From positions 124,001 to 188,000 of the forward strand of contig JBBJMP010000008.1 in NCBI GenBank assembly GCA_037718865.1: DNA of 64,000 nt, read 5' to 3'. Positions within the stretch are counted from its first letter, which is position 1. Every line of letters starts with the position of its first letter. Made by a program: the position numbers and the translations under genes. The DNA is from JADCRZ01 sp037718865 (lineage in GTDB: Bacteria > Bacteroidota > Bacteroidia > Chitinophagales > Chitinophagaceae). Of this stretch, positions 1 to 8,796 are shown one piece after another. The notes under the pieces are model-generated. The model made no database searches. It saw only the letters and a program-made list of their open reading frames with translations, and was not told the DNA's origin.

Positions 1-23
1 TGAGTATTGTATAATATTTAATC

Positions 24-39
24 AGGGTCTCCCTGAAAA
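24..39 (+). repeat. Left terminal inverted repeat of the IS
   Basis: Sixteen bases identical to the reverse complement of 1647-1662. The preceding four bases, AATC, are repeated immediately after the right end. Confidence 0.92.
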
Positions 40-70
40 GCTGGAATACTTATCCACAAAGGGTTCCAGG

Positions 71-1474
71 ATGTGTATAGCTGTAAAAAAGCCCCACAAT
101 GGCATAAAAGATGCGCAAAGTGAGGCAGGAAAAAACATACAGCAAATGTACCGCAATCTTTTATTTGAACTTTCGCCTTCCTTGCTTGATCAAAGATTTT
201 TACTAACAGATTTTGGGAAGTTATATCAGTCAATACCTTTTGCGGAGTTATCCAAACTTGTACCTGCTCCTGCGGGCCAGTTAAGTGGCAAAGGTTGCAA
301 GAGTTGGCTTAGTGTAGAAGGAGGGATTGCTCTGCTGATAGCCAAACACTATCTTCAGGTCAGTGATGCGATGTTAATAGAACGGCTTAACACGGACTGG
401 TCGCTTCAATTATTTTGTGGTATCCGTCTGGTTGCAGATGAAAAAATCAAGGATGATGACTTGGCCGGGCGTTGGAGAAGTTACCTGGGAAAGCATTTGA
501 ATATTGATAAATGGCAGGTTCACTTGGCATCGGCATGGAAAGTGAATATGGAACAAACCCATGTTGGGTTGACAGATGCTACGTGTTATGAGAGTTACAT
601 CACTTATCCTACGGATTCCAAGCTGATATGGAAGTGTTGTAATGAAGTCTTTACATTAGCAGGTCAACTTCGCAAAAAGTTAAAGCTACGCCGTAGCCGA
701 AGCAACCATGATAAATTCAAGAGCATGTATTTGTCCTATGCTAAGCTTAAAAAGAAAAGCAAACGCAAAAACAAAAAGTTGTGCAGGAGTATGCTTAAAT
801 ACCTGGACCGGTTGCTCAAGAGCACCACAAATTTGTTATCAAAACCATCGGTGCGCCGCAAGGTGCATCGTCTCTCTACGATAGAGAAGATCAAGCAACA
901 GCAATGGAGTCTTTACTTTGGCAAGGAAAGCAAAATACCAGACCGCATCGTATCGGTGCATAAGCCCTATATACGCCCTATCGTCCGGGGTAAGGAAACC
1001 AAACCGGTAGAATTTGGAGCCAAGGTGAACAAAGTTCAGATCGACGGGATCAACTTCATAGAACACATAAGCTTTGATGCTTTTAATGAGGGCATCCGCC
1101 TACGGCAGGCCACCGAACTTCAAAAAAGATATTTTGGCAAATGCTCCCAGATAGGTGCTGATGCCATTTATGCCACTAATGCCAACAGAAAATACTGCAC
1201 CGAAAATAACATAGCCACCAGTTTTGTAGCCAAAGGCAAACAGGGAAAAGACCAGGAACAGAAATCCCTGATGCGCTCTATATTAGGAAAAATTCGCAGT
1301 ACCTGGTTGGAGGGAAGTTTTGGTAATGAAAAGAATCATTACTTGCTGGGTAAAATAAAAGCCAGAACGCAACCTACAGAAGTTGCATGGATCTTCTTTG
1401 GCATTCTCACCAGCAATGCAGTGACAATTACCAAGCGACGAACGAAAGCATCATCGGGTAAAAAAGCTGCCTAA
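71..1474 (+). CDS. DDE transposase
   Basis: The 467-residue product carries out cut-and-paste transposition of the surrounding element. The catalytic acidic triad is readable: D169 in GLTDATCYES, D364 in GADAIYATNANRKYC and E414 in LEGSFGNEKNHY. An N-terminal DUF772-like helical segment (around YQSIPFAELSKLV) and a Lys/Arg-rich stretch near residues 205-260 fit DNA binding. No frameshift or internal stop is present, so it should be functional. An alternative start is the ATG at 146 (residue 26), after which the similarity-like part of the protein begins; the longer start is listed because nothing excludes it. After the stop, 1475-1646 is non-coding IS sequence. Confidence 0.9.
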   Translation: MCIAVKKPHNGIKDAQSEAGKNIQQMYRNLLFELSPSLLDQRFLLTDFGKLYQSIPFAELSKLVPAPAGQLSGKGCKSWLSVEGGIALLIAKHYLQVSDAMLIERLNTDWSLQLFCGIRLVADEKIKDDDLAGRWRSYLGKHLNIDKWQVHLASAWKVNMEQTHVGLTDATCYESYITYPTDSKLIWKCCNEVFTLAGQLRKKLKLRRSRSNHDKFKSMYLSYAKLKKKSKRKNKKLCRSMLKYLDRLLKSTTNLLSKPSVRRKVHRLSTIEKIKQQQWSLYFGKESKIPDRIVSVHKPYIRPIVRGKETKPVEFGAKVNKVQIDGINFIEHISFDAFNEGIRLRQATELQKRYFGKCSQIGADAIYATNANRKYCTENNIATSFVAKGKQGKDQEQKSLMRSILGKIRSTWLEGSFGNEKNHYLLGKIKARTQPTEVAWIFFGILTSNAVTITKRRTKASSGKKAA

Positions 1475-1646
1475 ATGAATCAAACCAGTATGACGACAGT
1501 TAAGACAAGTAACTGAAAGGGGAAGTTACGCCAATGAGTAATCGAAACGAAGCCAAATTACCAAAAAACATCACTTCAACAATAAAACGTCAAAAAAAGT
1601 GAATAATGAATATTATTTTTATATAATATGTATTGGTATTTTGACA

Positions 1647-1662
1647 TTTTCAGGGAGACCCT
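1647..1662 (-). repeat. Right terminal inverted repeat of the IS
   Basis: Perfect reverse complement of 24-39, followed by the second AATC copy of the target-site duplication at 1663-1666. Confidence 0.92.
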
Positions 1663-1787
1663 AATCAGACAGATGCAAATTCTATCTACACTACCTGTCC
1701 TATTTTTGAGACCATTATATACTCCACCTGCCGGTTCGAGCGAAAATCCCTATAATAATTAAGCGGTTGTATAACAGGCTTACCCGG
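1663..1787. other. Short intergenic stretch between IS and efflux operon
   Basis: After the AATC duplication I see no gene, no T-rich terminator and no tRNA. The segment lies downstream of the TolC-like gene, which ends at 1788, so it is only 3' flank. Confidence 0.5.
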
Positions 1788-2972
1788 TCAAAGTTTAAAT
1801 TTATATAGTTCTGCAATTGCTTTATGATATTCCCTTTCTAATTGCAGAAACTTATCATAAGAAGTATAATAGTATGCCTGGTCTTTGAAATAATCAATGA
1901 TCGTAATTTGTCCGAAACTTAAAGCTTTATCCAAAAGTTCATTGTTTCTTAATTCTCCTATTAAACGTTGATACTCCTGTATCGCGTTTAGCCTGACAGC
2001 TAACTGATCATAAAGCTGCTTGTTCTCAAACCGATGTTCTAACCTTTGAGCAGAGGAATATTGTATAACGTAATTAAGATTTGCCTGGGCAGCTTTCAGC
2101 TTATTCTTATTTTCCCATAAGGGAATAGTAATGCCAGCATGTATACCCCGGTAGTTTTGTCCCAGGATTCCCTGGGAATGGTATCCGGTTTCAATTTTTG
2201 GCAAGTTAAGCGCTCTTTGAACTGCGATCTGCTGTCTCAATAAAATTTTTTCCTGTTCATACAGTTTGATGATCGGGTCATTTGCTTCAATAGTGCTATC
2301 CAGGGTTTCGAAATCTGATATGACGGGCACGATAGGATATAAGGTATCTCTAATATCCAAATCGAATCCACCATTCAGTTCACTAAGTTTTGTTTTAAGT
2401 GTTTGCACAGCATTTTGATTCAATGAAGATTCCTGTCGGATATTCAATAACTCAAGTTTCGCTTTATTGACATCAAGTATTATTACCTCTCCCTGTTTTA
2501 ATTTCTTTTGATAATTCTGTACTAATTGTTCGGTTCTAATACGTCTTTCATCAAATACCGCTTGCTTTTTGTTTGTATAAATGCAATCTAACAGGATAAG
2601 CTTTGCCTGTAACAATATATCCTGCCTGAATATCTGGTGTTGTATTTCTGCATGTGTAATCTGTTGCCCTGACAAAGTTTGTTTCCTTTTGTAGGCAGCA
2701 GGGAAATCAAAACGCTGCGTAACACTGAAATCCTTTTGATTACCGGCTCCCACAGGGAGCCCCCACAGGTAATCATATTCTACCTGCGGATCATAAGGAG
2801 TTAATCCGGTTTTGAATTCAGCTTTCCTGGCTTCCCCATACTTTTTATTTGATTGAAGGGATTTATTATTTTTTTCTATGTAAGATAGAACACTGTCAGG
2901 GCCCCCCTGAGAATAGCTGTCCTGTACAAGAAGGATAAAAGCCGGTACCGTTAATAACAATACTTTTTTCAT
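1788..2972 (-). CDS. TolC/CzcC-type outer-membrane efflux channel
   Basis: 394 residues with a Sec signal peptide (MKKVLLLTVPAFILLVQDSYSQ) and a long alternating helical architecture typical of outer-membrane efflux proteins (OEP family). It would form the exit duct of the tripartite heavy-metal pump encoded just upstream. It is the last gene of the minus-strand operon, 45 bp after the RND pump gene. Canonical CzcC/CusC proteins are a little longer (about 420-460 residues), so this is a compact version. The metal cannot be read from this protein. Function in the operon is well supported by context; the channel assignment rests on fold-like features and position. Confidence 0.85.
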   Translation of the reverse strand: MKKVLLLTVPAFILLVQDSYSQGGPDSVLSYIEKNNKSLQSNKKYGEARKAEFKTGLTPYDPQVEYDYLWGLPVGAGNQKDFSVTQRFDFPAAYKRKQTLSGQQITHAEIQHQIFRQDILLQAKLILLDCIYTNKKQAVFDERRIRTEQLVQNYQKKLKQGEVIILDVNKAKLELLNIRQESSLNQNAVQTLKTKLSELNGGFDLDIRDTLYPIVPVISDFETLDSTIEANDPIIKLYEQEKILLRQQIAVQRALNLPKIETGYHSQGILGQNYRGIHAGITIPLWENKNKLKAAQANLNYVIQYSSAQRLEHRFENKQLYDQLAVRLNAIQEYQRLIGELRNNELLDKALSFGQITIIDYFKDQAYYYTSYDKFLQLEREYHKAIAELYKFKL

Positions 2973-3017
2973 TGCTTTTTTTGAAATTAAGACTTTGCAA
3001 ATTCATTTGGACGAAGG

Positions 3018-6000
3018 CTAGTAAACATTGTTGTTGCTTTCAACGCCCTTTCTTTTTTCGGCTTTCCTATTTGCCAGGAAATACACGACTGGCACAACAA
3101 ATAAGTTGAGTAATGTAGAACTTAACAAGCCACCTAAAATTACTTTTGCCATTGGGCTTTGAATCTCGTTACCTGGTAGATCACCGCTAATAGCCAATGG
3201 TATCAAGGCAAGTCCGGCAGTTAATGCAGTCATTAAAATGGGACTTAACCTGTCCCTTGAACCCTGGATAATCGTATCATAGAAACTAAGCCCTTCTGCC
3301 TGAAGTGTTTTGTAATGTGAAACCAGGAGAATTCCATTTCGGGTAGCTATACCAAAAAGGGTAATGAAGCCTATGATAGCAGGAATACTTAATATGCCAG
3401 ATGTCAGCCATACACTTAATACACCGCCGATTAATGCTAATGGCAGGTTCAGCAAAATGATGGAAGAGGTCTTCACACTTTTAAACTCCTGGAAGAGTAT
3501 TAAAAATATTATTACCAAAGCAAGAAGTGATGTAAGCAGCAGGGTCTTAGATGCTTCGGCTTCGGCTTCGAACTGACCGCCATACTCAATCCTATAGCCC
3601 TCCGGCAATTCAATGTTCACCTCGATTTTCTGCCTTATTTCATCTACCACACTTTTCTGGTCACGTCCGGTGACGTTGGCCGACACTACTGTTTTCCGCT
3701 GTACATTTTCCCGGTTAATGGTGTTTGGACCAGATACAGAAACGATGTCAGCTATATATTCGAGCGGTATTTTCTGACCGTCATGTGTATCAATCAGTGT
3801 ATTTTTGATATTGTCAATATTTCCCCTGTTCATCGTGTCAAATTTCAAAACAAGATCAAATCGTTGATTTCCTACATACACTTCCGATACTTTCTCTCCC
3901 GCAAAAGCTATATCTGTAAATTCTGCAAAATCACCGATCGTTATACCATAGCGACTCATCATATCACGTTTGGCTTTAATCTGGACCTGGGGAATTTCTA
4001 TTTGCTGCTCTACACTTAAATCAACCAAACCCGGCGTGCCTTCAATGGTCTTTTTGATTTGATTGGAAATCGTAAAAAGCAGGTTAAGATCAGTCCCAAA
4101 AATTTTGATTGCAATATTGGCTCGTGTACCCGAAAGCATATGATCGATCCTATGGCCAATCGGTTGACCCAGGGTAATGTTTACTCCTGAAATCCCCTCC
4201 ATCTTTTCCCGGACTTCCTTCATGAATTCCTCGCGGCTTCTATCCTTTAAAGTAAAAGGTGCATCTATCTCTGAAGCATTAACACCCTGCGCATGTTCGT
4301 CCAGTTCAGCCCGTCCTGTTCTTCTTGTTGTAGTTATTATTTCAGGACTGGTCAATAAGGTCTTTTCCACATTGGCTCCTATCCGGTTACTTTCTTCCAA
4401 AGAAATGCCCGGAAGGCTTGTTGCACTTACTACCAAAGAACCTTCATTGAATTCCGGCAAAAAGCTCCGTCCAAGAGTGGATAACAGGATCAAGGCGCCA
4501 ATGAACAGCGCTATAGCAATTCCAAGTATCGGTTTTTTTAAATTCATTGCTCTCTTTAGGGAAACTTCATAAGCCGCGTTGAGCCTGCGAACAAGCCAGC
4601 TTTCCCTGTGCTGCCTTTGCAGCATTTTATCTTTGGTAAGCAGGAAGCTGCAAAGTACCGGTGTAACAGTGATTGCCACGATAAGTGAAGCAAATAATGA
4701 AACAATAAAAGCTACTCCAAGGGGAGCCAGTAATCTACCTTCCATGCCTGATAAAAAGAAAAGGGGCACAAAGGCAACGATGATGATAAAAGTGGCATTG
4801 ATCACTGAAGTACGGATTTCCACTGAAGCGTTATAAATTACCTTCAATTTATTTTCTTTTGATTCAGGGGGCTTGGCTGCATTTTCTTTTAGTCTTCTGA
4901 AAACATTCTCCACATCAATAATAGCATCATCTACAAGGTCACCTATTGCAATGGCCATTCCTCCCAAACTCATAGTATTAATTGTAAATCCAAACCATTG
5001 CAAAACAAGGATGGAAGTAAGCAGTGAAATGGGAATAGCAATTAAAGAAATAAATGTAGCCCTCCAGTTCATTAAGAACAGGAACAGGATGATCACTACA
5101 AAAAGGGAGCCTTCAAATAATACTTTTTGAATATTCCCGATTGAAGAGTTAATAAAATCTGCTTGTCTGAATATTTTCGTATTGATATCTAAATCTTTTG
5201 GCAGGGTCTTTTTCACATCCAGAATTGCTTCGTCAATTTTATCTGTCAATTCCAGCGTATTGGTATTGGGCTGTTTTATTACTGTCATGATCACTGCAGG
5301 CTGGCTTTTTAAAGAGCCGTCGCCGATTTTTATGGAGGAGCCTATCTTTATTTCTGCGACGTCTTCAATTTTAACAGGTATACCGTTGACATTTTTTATT
5401 ACAGATCTTCCTAGTTCTCTTAAATCATTCGTGCGTCCAATGCCACGAACAATGTATTCATTGCTGTACTCATTCATAAATCCGCCCGCTGCATTTTGGT
5501 TGGCTTCCTTGGCCGCTTCCAACAGTTCATTAAGGGAAACATTATAATAGCCCATCTTTTGGGGTGAAGCCAGGATTTGAAACTGCTTGTATTCGCCCCC
5601 TATCACTACAACCTGAGATACACCACCGATAGAAAGCAAGCGGGGACGGATATTCCAGTCCGCAATGGTTCGCAAATCCATGTTATTAGTAACAGAACCG
5701 GTTACACTGATCAGCATGATCTCTCCCATTATTGAAGATTGTGGAGCCATAACCGGCGCACCTACACCTATAGGAAGGCTGTTTGAAACAACGCTGATTT
5801 TTTCACTTACGATCTGCCTTGCACGATATATATCAGTACCCCATTGAAATTCTACCCAAACAATAGATATACCGGCAGAGGATGAAGAACGAACCCGCCT
5901 TACATTTCCGGCGCCATTTACGGCCGTTTCCACCAGAAAGGTAACCAGCCGCTCTACTTCTTCTGGTGCCATGCCATGTGCTTCTGTCAGCACAACAACA

Positions 6001-6137
6001 GTGGGTGCGGTCAAATCAGGGAAAACATCCACTTCCATTTTAGAGGCAGTATAGCCCCCAATAATGATTAGTAAGGCAGAAGCCGCCAATATGATCAGGC
6101 GGTTACTTAGTGCGAATTGTATGATCCTGTTTAACAT
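3018..6137 (-). CDS. CzcA/CusA-family heavy-metal RND efflux pump
   Basis: 1039 residues, normal length for the HME-RND group of inner-membrane proton/metal antiporters that move metal from periplasm or cytoplasm into the tripartite channel. The N-terminal transmembrane helix is followed by two large periplasmic loops and two helix bundles. The diagnostic fourth-helix segment GGMAIAIGDLVDDAIIDVEN (near residue 395) carries the acidic residues of the proton relay. It lies between the adaptor gene (11 bp upstream) and the channel gene. Sequence alone does not separate Zn/Co/Cd from Cu/Ag pumps. The His-rich neighbours are equally compatible with either group, so I give no symbol. Confidence 0.93.
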   Translation of the reverse strand: MLNRIIQFALSNRLIILAASALLIIIGGYTASKMEVDVFPDLTAPTVVVLTEAHGMAPEEVERLVTFLVETAVNGAGNVRRVRSSSSAGISIVWVEFQWGTDIYRARQIVSEKISVVSNSLPIGVGAPVMAPQSSIMGEIMLISVTGSVTNNMDLRTIADWNIRPRLLSIGGVSQVVVIGGEYKQFQILASPQKMGYYNVSLNELLEAAKEANQNAAGGFMNEYSNEYIVRGIGRTNDLRELGRSVIKNVNGIPVKIEDVAEIKIGSSIKIGDGSLKSQPAVIMTVIKQPNTNTLELTDKIDEAILDVKKTLPKDLDINTKIFRQADFINSSIGNIQKVLFEGSLFVVIILFLFLMNWRATFISLIAIPISLLTSILVLQWFGFTINTMSLGGMAIAIGDLVDDAIIDVENVFRRLKENAAKPPESKENKLKVIYNASVEIRTSVINATFIIIVAFVPLFFLSGMEGRLLAPLGVAFIVSLFASLIVAITVTPVLCSFLLTKDKMLQRQHRESWLVRRLNAAYEVSLKRAMNLKKPILGIAIALFIGALILLSTLGRSFLPEFNEGSLVVSATSLPGISLEESNRIGANVEKTLLTSPEIITTTRRTGRAELDEHAQGVNASEIDAPFTLKDRSREEFMKEVREKMEGISGVNITLGQPIGHRIDHMLSGTRANIAIKIFGTDLNLLFTISNQIKKTIEGTPGLVDLSVEQQIEIPQVQIKAKRDMMSRYGITIGDFAEFTDIAFAGEKVSEVYVGNQRFDLVLKFDTMNRGNIDNIKNTLIDTHDGQKIPLEYIADIVSVSGPNTINRENVQRKTVVSANVTGRDQKSVVDEIRQKIEVNIELPEGYRIEYGGQFEAEAEASKTLLLTSLLALVIIFLILFQEFKSVKTSSIILLNLPLALIGGVLSVWLTSGILSIPAIIGFITLFGIATRNGILLVSHYKTLQAEGLSFYDTIIQGSRDRLSPILMTALTAGLALIPLAISGDLPGNEIQSPMAKVILGGLLSSTLLNLFVVPVVYFLANRKAEKRKGVESNNNVY

Positions 6138-6148
6138 CTATTCAATTT

Positions 6149-7666
6149 TTAATGCTCATGCCCGTGTGCAGGCAGTGTTCCGCTTGCCTGTGCTAATTTA
6201 ATTTGATAAGCCCCTTTTATAACCACTCTTTCACCCTCAGATACTCCTGATAAAATCTGCACATTGTGTCCGTCATTTACGCCTGGCTTAATTTCTCTTT
6301 TTTGAAAGCTTTCGCCTCCTGCCTGCACATACACATAAAAAATGCCTTGTTCTTCTACTAGTGCCGTAAGCGGAATTACCAGAATATCGTTGAGAGGAAT
6401 GGTTTTTAAATACACTTCGGCAAATGATCCAGGCAGAATACCGGAACGACTATCCATTTCAAAGTGAACAGGAATAAAAGCTGTATTGTTTCCGGTAGTT
6501 TTAGCAATGGAGATCAGGCGGGCATTAAGATTTCGTGTATTGTAAGTAAGTTTATTCTGAATGATCGTAAAATTTGCTTCCAGTATGTTGCTGATCTTGT
6601 CCGCATCTTTCAATGATACATCAGCCCTTAGCACCAGCCGTTGATTTTTAGTGATGGTTGCCAAGGGTTGACCGGCAGTTACATATTGCCCTTCACTTAC
6701 GAGGATATTTTTGATGTAGCCACTAAAAGGGGAGGAAAGACTTTTCCCTCCTGCACTATAATTTTTGCTTAGGTTAGTTAAAACAATTTCTGCATTCTGG
6801 TAGCGTAGTCTCGCATTTTGAAAATCAGCCTGGGTAATCAGTTTGTCCTTGATTAATTCATTTGCTCTTTCATATCCGGATTTGGCAATTGCAAGCTCAG
6901 CCCCGGCCGATTGTTTCGCAGATTCCACGTTTTCAAAAGCAATCTCTCCTCCGGTAACAGTAAACATGCCTTGTCCGGCACGAACCGTAGCACCAATAAC
7001 TGCATTTTTGGTGGAAAATTTTACAATTCCGTTTGATCTGGCAGCAACTGTTATTTCGTCGCCTGGTGCCGAAATAATCTGCCCTGTAGCCTTCACCACA
7101 TTATAAATGGTTTGCCTGCGTACAGGAGCATTTGCAAATTCGATTTTCCAAGCCTGCTCTTTCAAATAAGAAATACCACTGCCTGTGGCTTCTTTTGGCT
7201 GGTCTGCAATAGCCGTTTTTTTATTGCTAAATACCTCTATACTGTCAATGATTATCTGGTCGGTAAATTCTTTGGTAGTGATATTAAATGTCAATTTACC
7301 CACCCCGCTTTCTCCAGGTTGCAGGGCCAACCGAAAAATACCGGGTGAACTGGGAGCAGTAGCGGCATTTTTTATTCCTTTGTTATCTATTATTAAACTT
7401 ACAGTAACCGAGCCTTCAGTAACCGGCAGAAAGTTTTCGCCTAGTTTTGTTAAGTGGGCAGCAAACCTTGATGTAGTGCCAACTACAAGGGGCTTGAATT
7501 CTACAAATAATTCTGTTTTATCCGTATAAAGAGTATACGATAGAGCCGGTAAACTCTCTTCAACAGGATGGCTGCCATCTGCCTTAGGGGCATGTTCATC
7601 TGATTTGTTATTGTTACAGGCATAAAAACCCGCAAGCAATAAGCAAGCTGTTAGAAACTGCTTCAT
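6149..7666 (-). CDS. RND periplasmic adaptor (membrane-fusion lipoprotein)
   Basis: 505 residues. The N-terminus is a lipoprotein signal ending LLAGFYAC (Cys17), followed by an acidic, His-containing linker. A domain of about 120 residues precedes the classical adaptor core: barrel-sandwich half-motifs around GNKVVKATGQ-like and SSPFSGYIKNILVSEGQYVT segments, separated by a helical hairpin. The C-terminus ends AHGHEH, a probable metal-binding tail. It bridges the pump and the outer-membrane channel. The start codon overlaps the stop of the upstream small His-rich reading frame (ATGA), which implies translational coupling. At about 500 residues it is longer than ordinary CzcB proteins because of the extra N-terminal domain. 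Confidence 0.9.
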   Translation of the reverse strand: MKQFLTACLLLAGFYACNNNKSDEHAPKADGSHPVEESLPALSYTLYTDKTELFVEFKPLVVGTTSRFAAHLTKLGENFLPVTEGSVTVSLIIDNKGIKNAATAPSSPGIFRLALQPGESGVGKLTFNITTKEFTDQIIIDSIEVFSNKKTAIADQPKEATGSGISYLKEQAWKIEFANAPVRRQTIYNVVKATGQIISAPGDEITVAARSNGIVKFSTKNAVIGATVRAGQGMFTVTGGEIAFENVESAKQSAGAELAIAKSGYERANELIKDKLITQADFQNARLRYQNAEIVLTNLSKNYSAGGKSLSSPFSGYIKNILVSEGQYVTAGQPLATITKNQRLVLRADVSLKDADKISNILEANFTIIQNKLTYNTRNLNARLISIAKTTGNNTAFIPVHFEMDSRSGILPGSFAEVYLKTIPLNDILVIPLTALVEEQGIFYVYVQAGGESFQKREIKPGVNDGHNVQILSGVSEGERVVIKGAYQIKLAQASGTLPAHGHEH

Positions 7667-7900
7667 AAGTTTTTATATTTTAATAAGAATTTTTCACCGG
7701 CATCATGTGTGTGCTCTTTGCTGCTTGAATCCTTATGGGTGCTGTCAGGCAGGATGAATTCTTCCTGCCTTGGCTTTATAGTATCATGATCAGAATGGGT
7801 TGACCCGTTATTATGTGTATGTACCGGACTCTGTCTTAGAATTGTTGTTGCAGGTAAATACCATGCAGGGTAAGCTTGCGGTACTAAATACCTTCTTCAT
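7663..7900 (-). pseudogene. Frameshifted small His-rich lipoprotein gene
   Basis: Two overlapping frames on the minus strand together read as one small lipoprotein. From the ATG at 7900 the first frame gives a lipoprotein-like start, MKKVFSTASLPCMVFTCNNN, then SKTES and a stop after about 29 codons. One base out of phase, a second frame continues with HTHNNGSTHSDHDT and later SKEHTHDAGEKF, rich in His and Asp. It ends at a TGA that overlaps the adaptor start. The CNNNSK segment resembles the adaptor's own CNNNKSDE. I infer a periplasmic metal-binding accessory protein inactivated by a one-base indel near 7820, or a sequencing error. Too short and broken for standard gene calling. Confidence 0.6.
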
Positions 7901-7906
7901 CTATAG

Positions 7907-7939
7907 ATTGTTTAATTACTTAAATGAAACTTAAACAAT
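7907..7939. promoter_or_regulatory. Inverted repeat upstream of efflux operon
   Basis: ATTGTTTAA at 7907-7915 is repeated inverted at 7931-7939 (TTAAACAAT), separated by 15 bases. It lies just upstream of the first ATG of the efflux cluster (7900), where an operator or promoter element is expected. No metal-responsive regulator gene is present in the window, so the binding protein is unknown. Confidence 0.35.
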
Positions 7940-7964
7940 AATTAAGAAAACCTATACCCTCGAA

Positions 7965-8369
7965 TCAGGACAGGCATGAAGAAGCAGGGGGAGCCCTTAA
8001 AGGAAGGCTGTGAGAAAGGAAAATAAGATGCAAAGCAGAATCGTCATCAGGAGGTTGCGGTCTGGGTGGTATTCTAAACGATGCCAGCTTATTATATAAC
8101 AGGATAAAAATACTTTCAGCAAAAGCGGGTTTTTCAACAATGTCTTTTACAAAATATGGTTTAGCAATGACCTTTCCAAAATCTGCATTATGGGTTAGAT
8201 CAGTTAAAGGGGATTTATTATGATCAGTTCCATCATCACTCATATGTCCATGATGATGATGGTTAGGTTCAATTGTATCATCGTCATGTTGATGGGGAAT
8301 AAAACTGTGTGCAGCTAATAGAAAATAAGCTGTGAAGAATAATAGCGTTATAAATCGTTTTTTAATCAA
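7965..8369 (-). CDS. His-rich secreted protein associated with metal efflux
   Basis: 134 residues. An N-terminal signal peptide (MIKKRFITLLFFTAYFLLAA) is followed by a striking His/Asp cluster, HQHDDDTIEPNHHHHGHMSD, that looks like a periplasmic metal-binding site. The remainder contains a hydrophobic helix-like stretch and a Pro-rich tail. I do not recognise a named family. Proteins of this general make-up sit next to czc-type operons in Bacteroidota, and the position upstream of the RND genes on the same strand supports a role in metal buffering or sensing. The gap to the next gene contains the inverted repeat, so it may have its own transcript. Confidence 0.7.
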   Translation of the reverse strand: MIKKRFITLLFFTAYFLLAAHSFIPHQHDDDTIEPNHHHHGHMSDDGTDHNKSPLTDLTHNADFGKVIAKPYFVKDIVEKPAFAESIFILLYNKLASFRIPPRPQPPDDDSALHLIFLSHSLPLRAPPASSCLS

Positions 8370-8393
8370 CAGGGCAAAAGTACAGTTTTATGC

Positions 8394-8599
8394 TCAACTA
8401 ATGCCCAGGCAATTTACGGCCAGAACTTTATTGGCTCGGTTTAAAAAAAACTTTAAAACTCTTCCTGAAGGTCAATTTTGCCTTCGTCCCATACTTTGAG
8501 TAGAATTTGATAAGCATCCTTGGAGTCTTTGGTAAAAGGGCGTTCAGAGGTCTTCACCTTGATTTGTAGGTAAGATCAATTTCAGATGCGATTGTTCAT
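8394..8599 (-). pseudogene. Degraded RadC-like JAB-domain gene fragment
   Basis: Reading the minus strand in stitched frames gives MNN, then SEIDLTYKS, then KVKTSERPFTKDSKDAYQIL, then LKVWDEGKIDLQEEF, a stop, and after another frame change NRANKVLAVNCLGIS followed by a stop. This series matches the order of conserved segments at the N-terminus of RadC-like JAB (MPN) proteins of Bacteroidota. At least three frame disruptions are needed, and the catalytic JAMM half (HxH...D) is absent. RadC-like genes of this type are frequent cargo of mobile elements. Recognition is from memory of the family, so a translated search should confirm it. Confidence 0.7.
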
Positions 8600-8796
8600 G
8601 CTGGGGCGGTTGATTTGTTTTCCATAATTTTAATTATGGGACCCGGTAGGCTTTGTAACTGAACTAAGCGCAAGGAGGAACCGAATAAATGTTAGCCCTT
8701 TGAGATGGCTGTCGTATTTATGCCGTAGTTCCTTGAAGCTTATTTCTGGCATAAGCCTAAATTTGTGGGTAGGGGTTATCATGTAAATAAAAATGA
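8600..8796. other. Gap with one weak minus-strand ORF
   Basis: The only open frame I can see is a 40-codon minus-strand ORF at 8630-8752 (starting MPEISFKELRHKYDSH). It has no recognised family and may be another fragment of the mobile debris represented by the RadC-like wreck. No terminator or clear promoter is visible. Confidence 0.25.

Larger units (their letters stand above)
24..1662 (+). mobile_element. Complete insertion sequence, IS5/IS1182-like
   Basis: Perfect 16-bp terminal inverted repeats lie at 24-39 (AGGGTCTCCCTGAAAA) and 1647-1662. They are flanked on both sides by AATC (20-23 and 1663-1666), a 4-bp target-site duplication. One transposase gene fills most of the element. Exact repeats plus an intact duplication indicate a recent insertion. 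The family label rests on the transposase only; IS5-like is my best guess, and a search of the ends against an IS database would settle it. The interrupted sequence to the left is outside the window. Confidence 0.92.

Noticed and set aside
1725..1760. T-arm-like GGTTCGAGC sequence suggesting a tRNA or att site
   Set aside because: No acceptor stem, anticodon arm or D-arm could be formed around it; likely chance.
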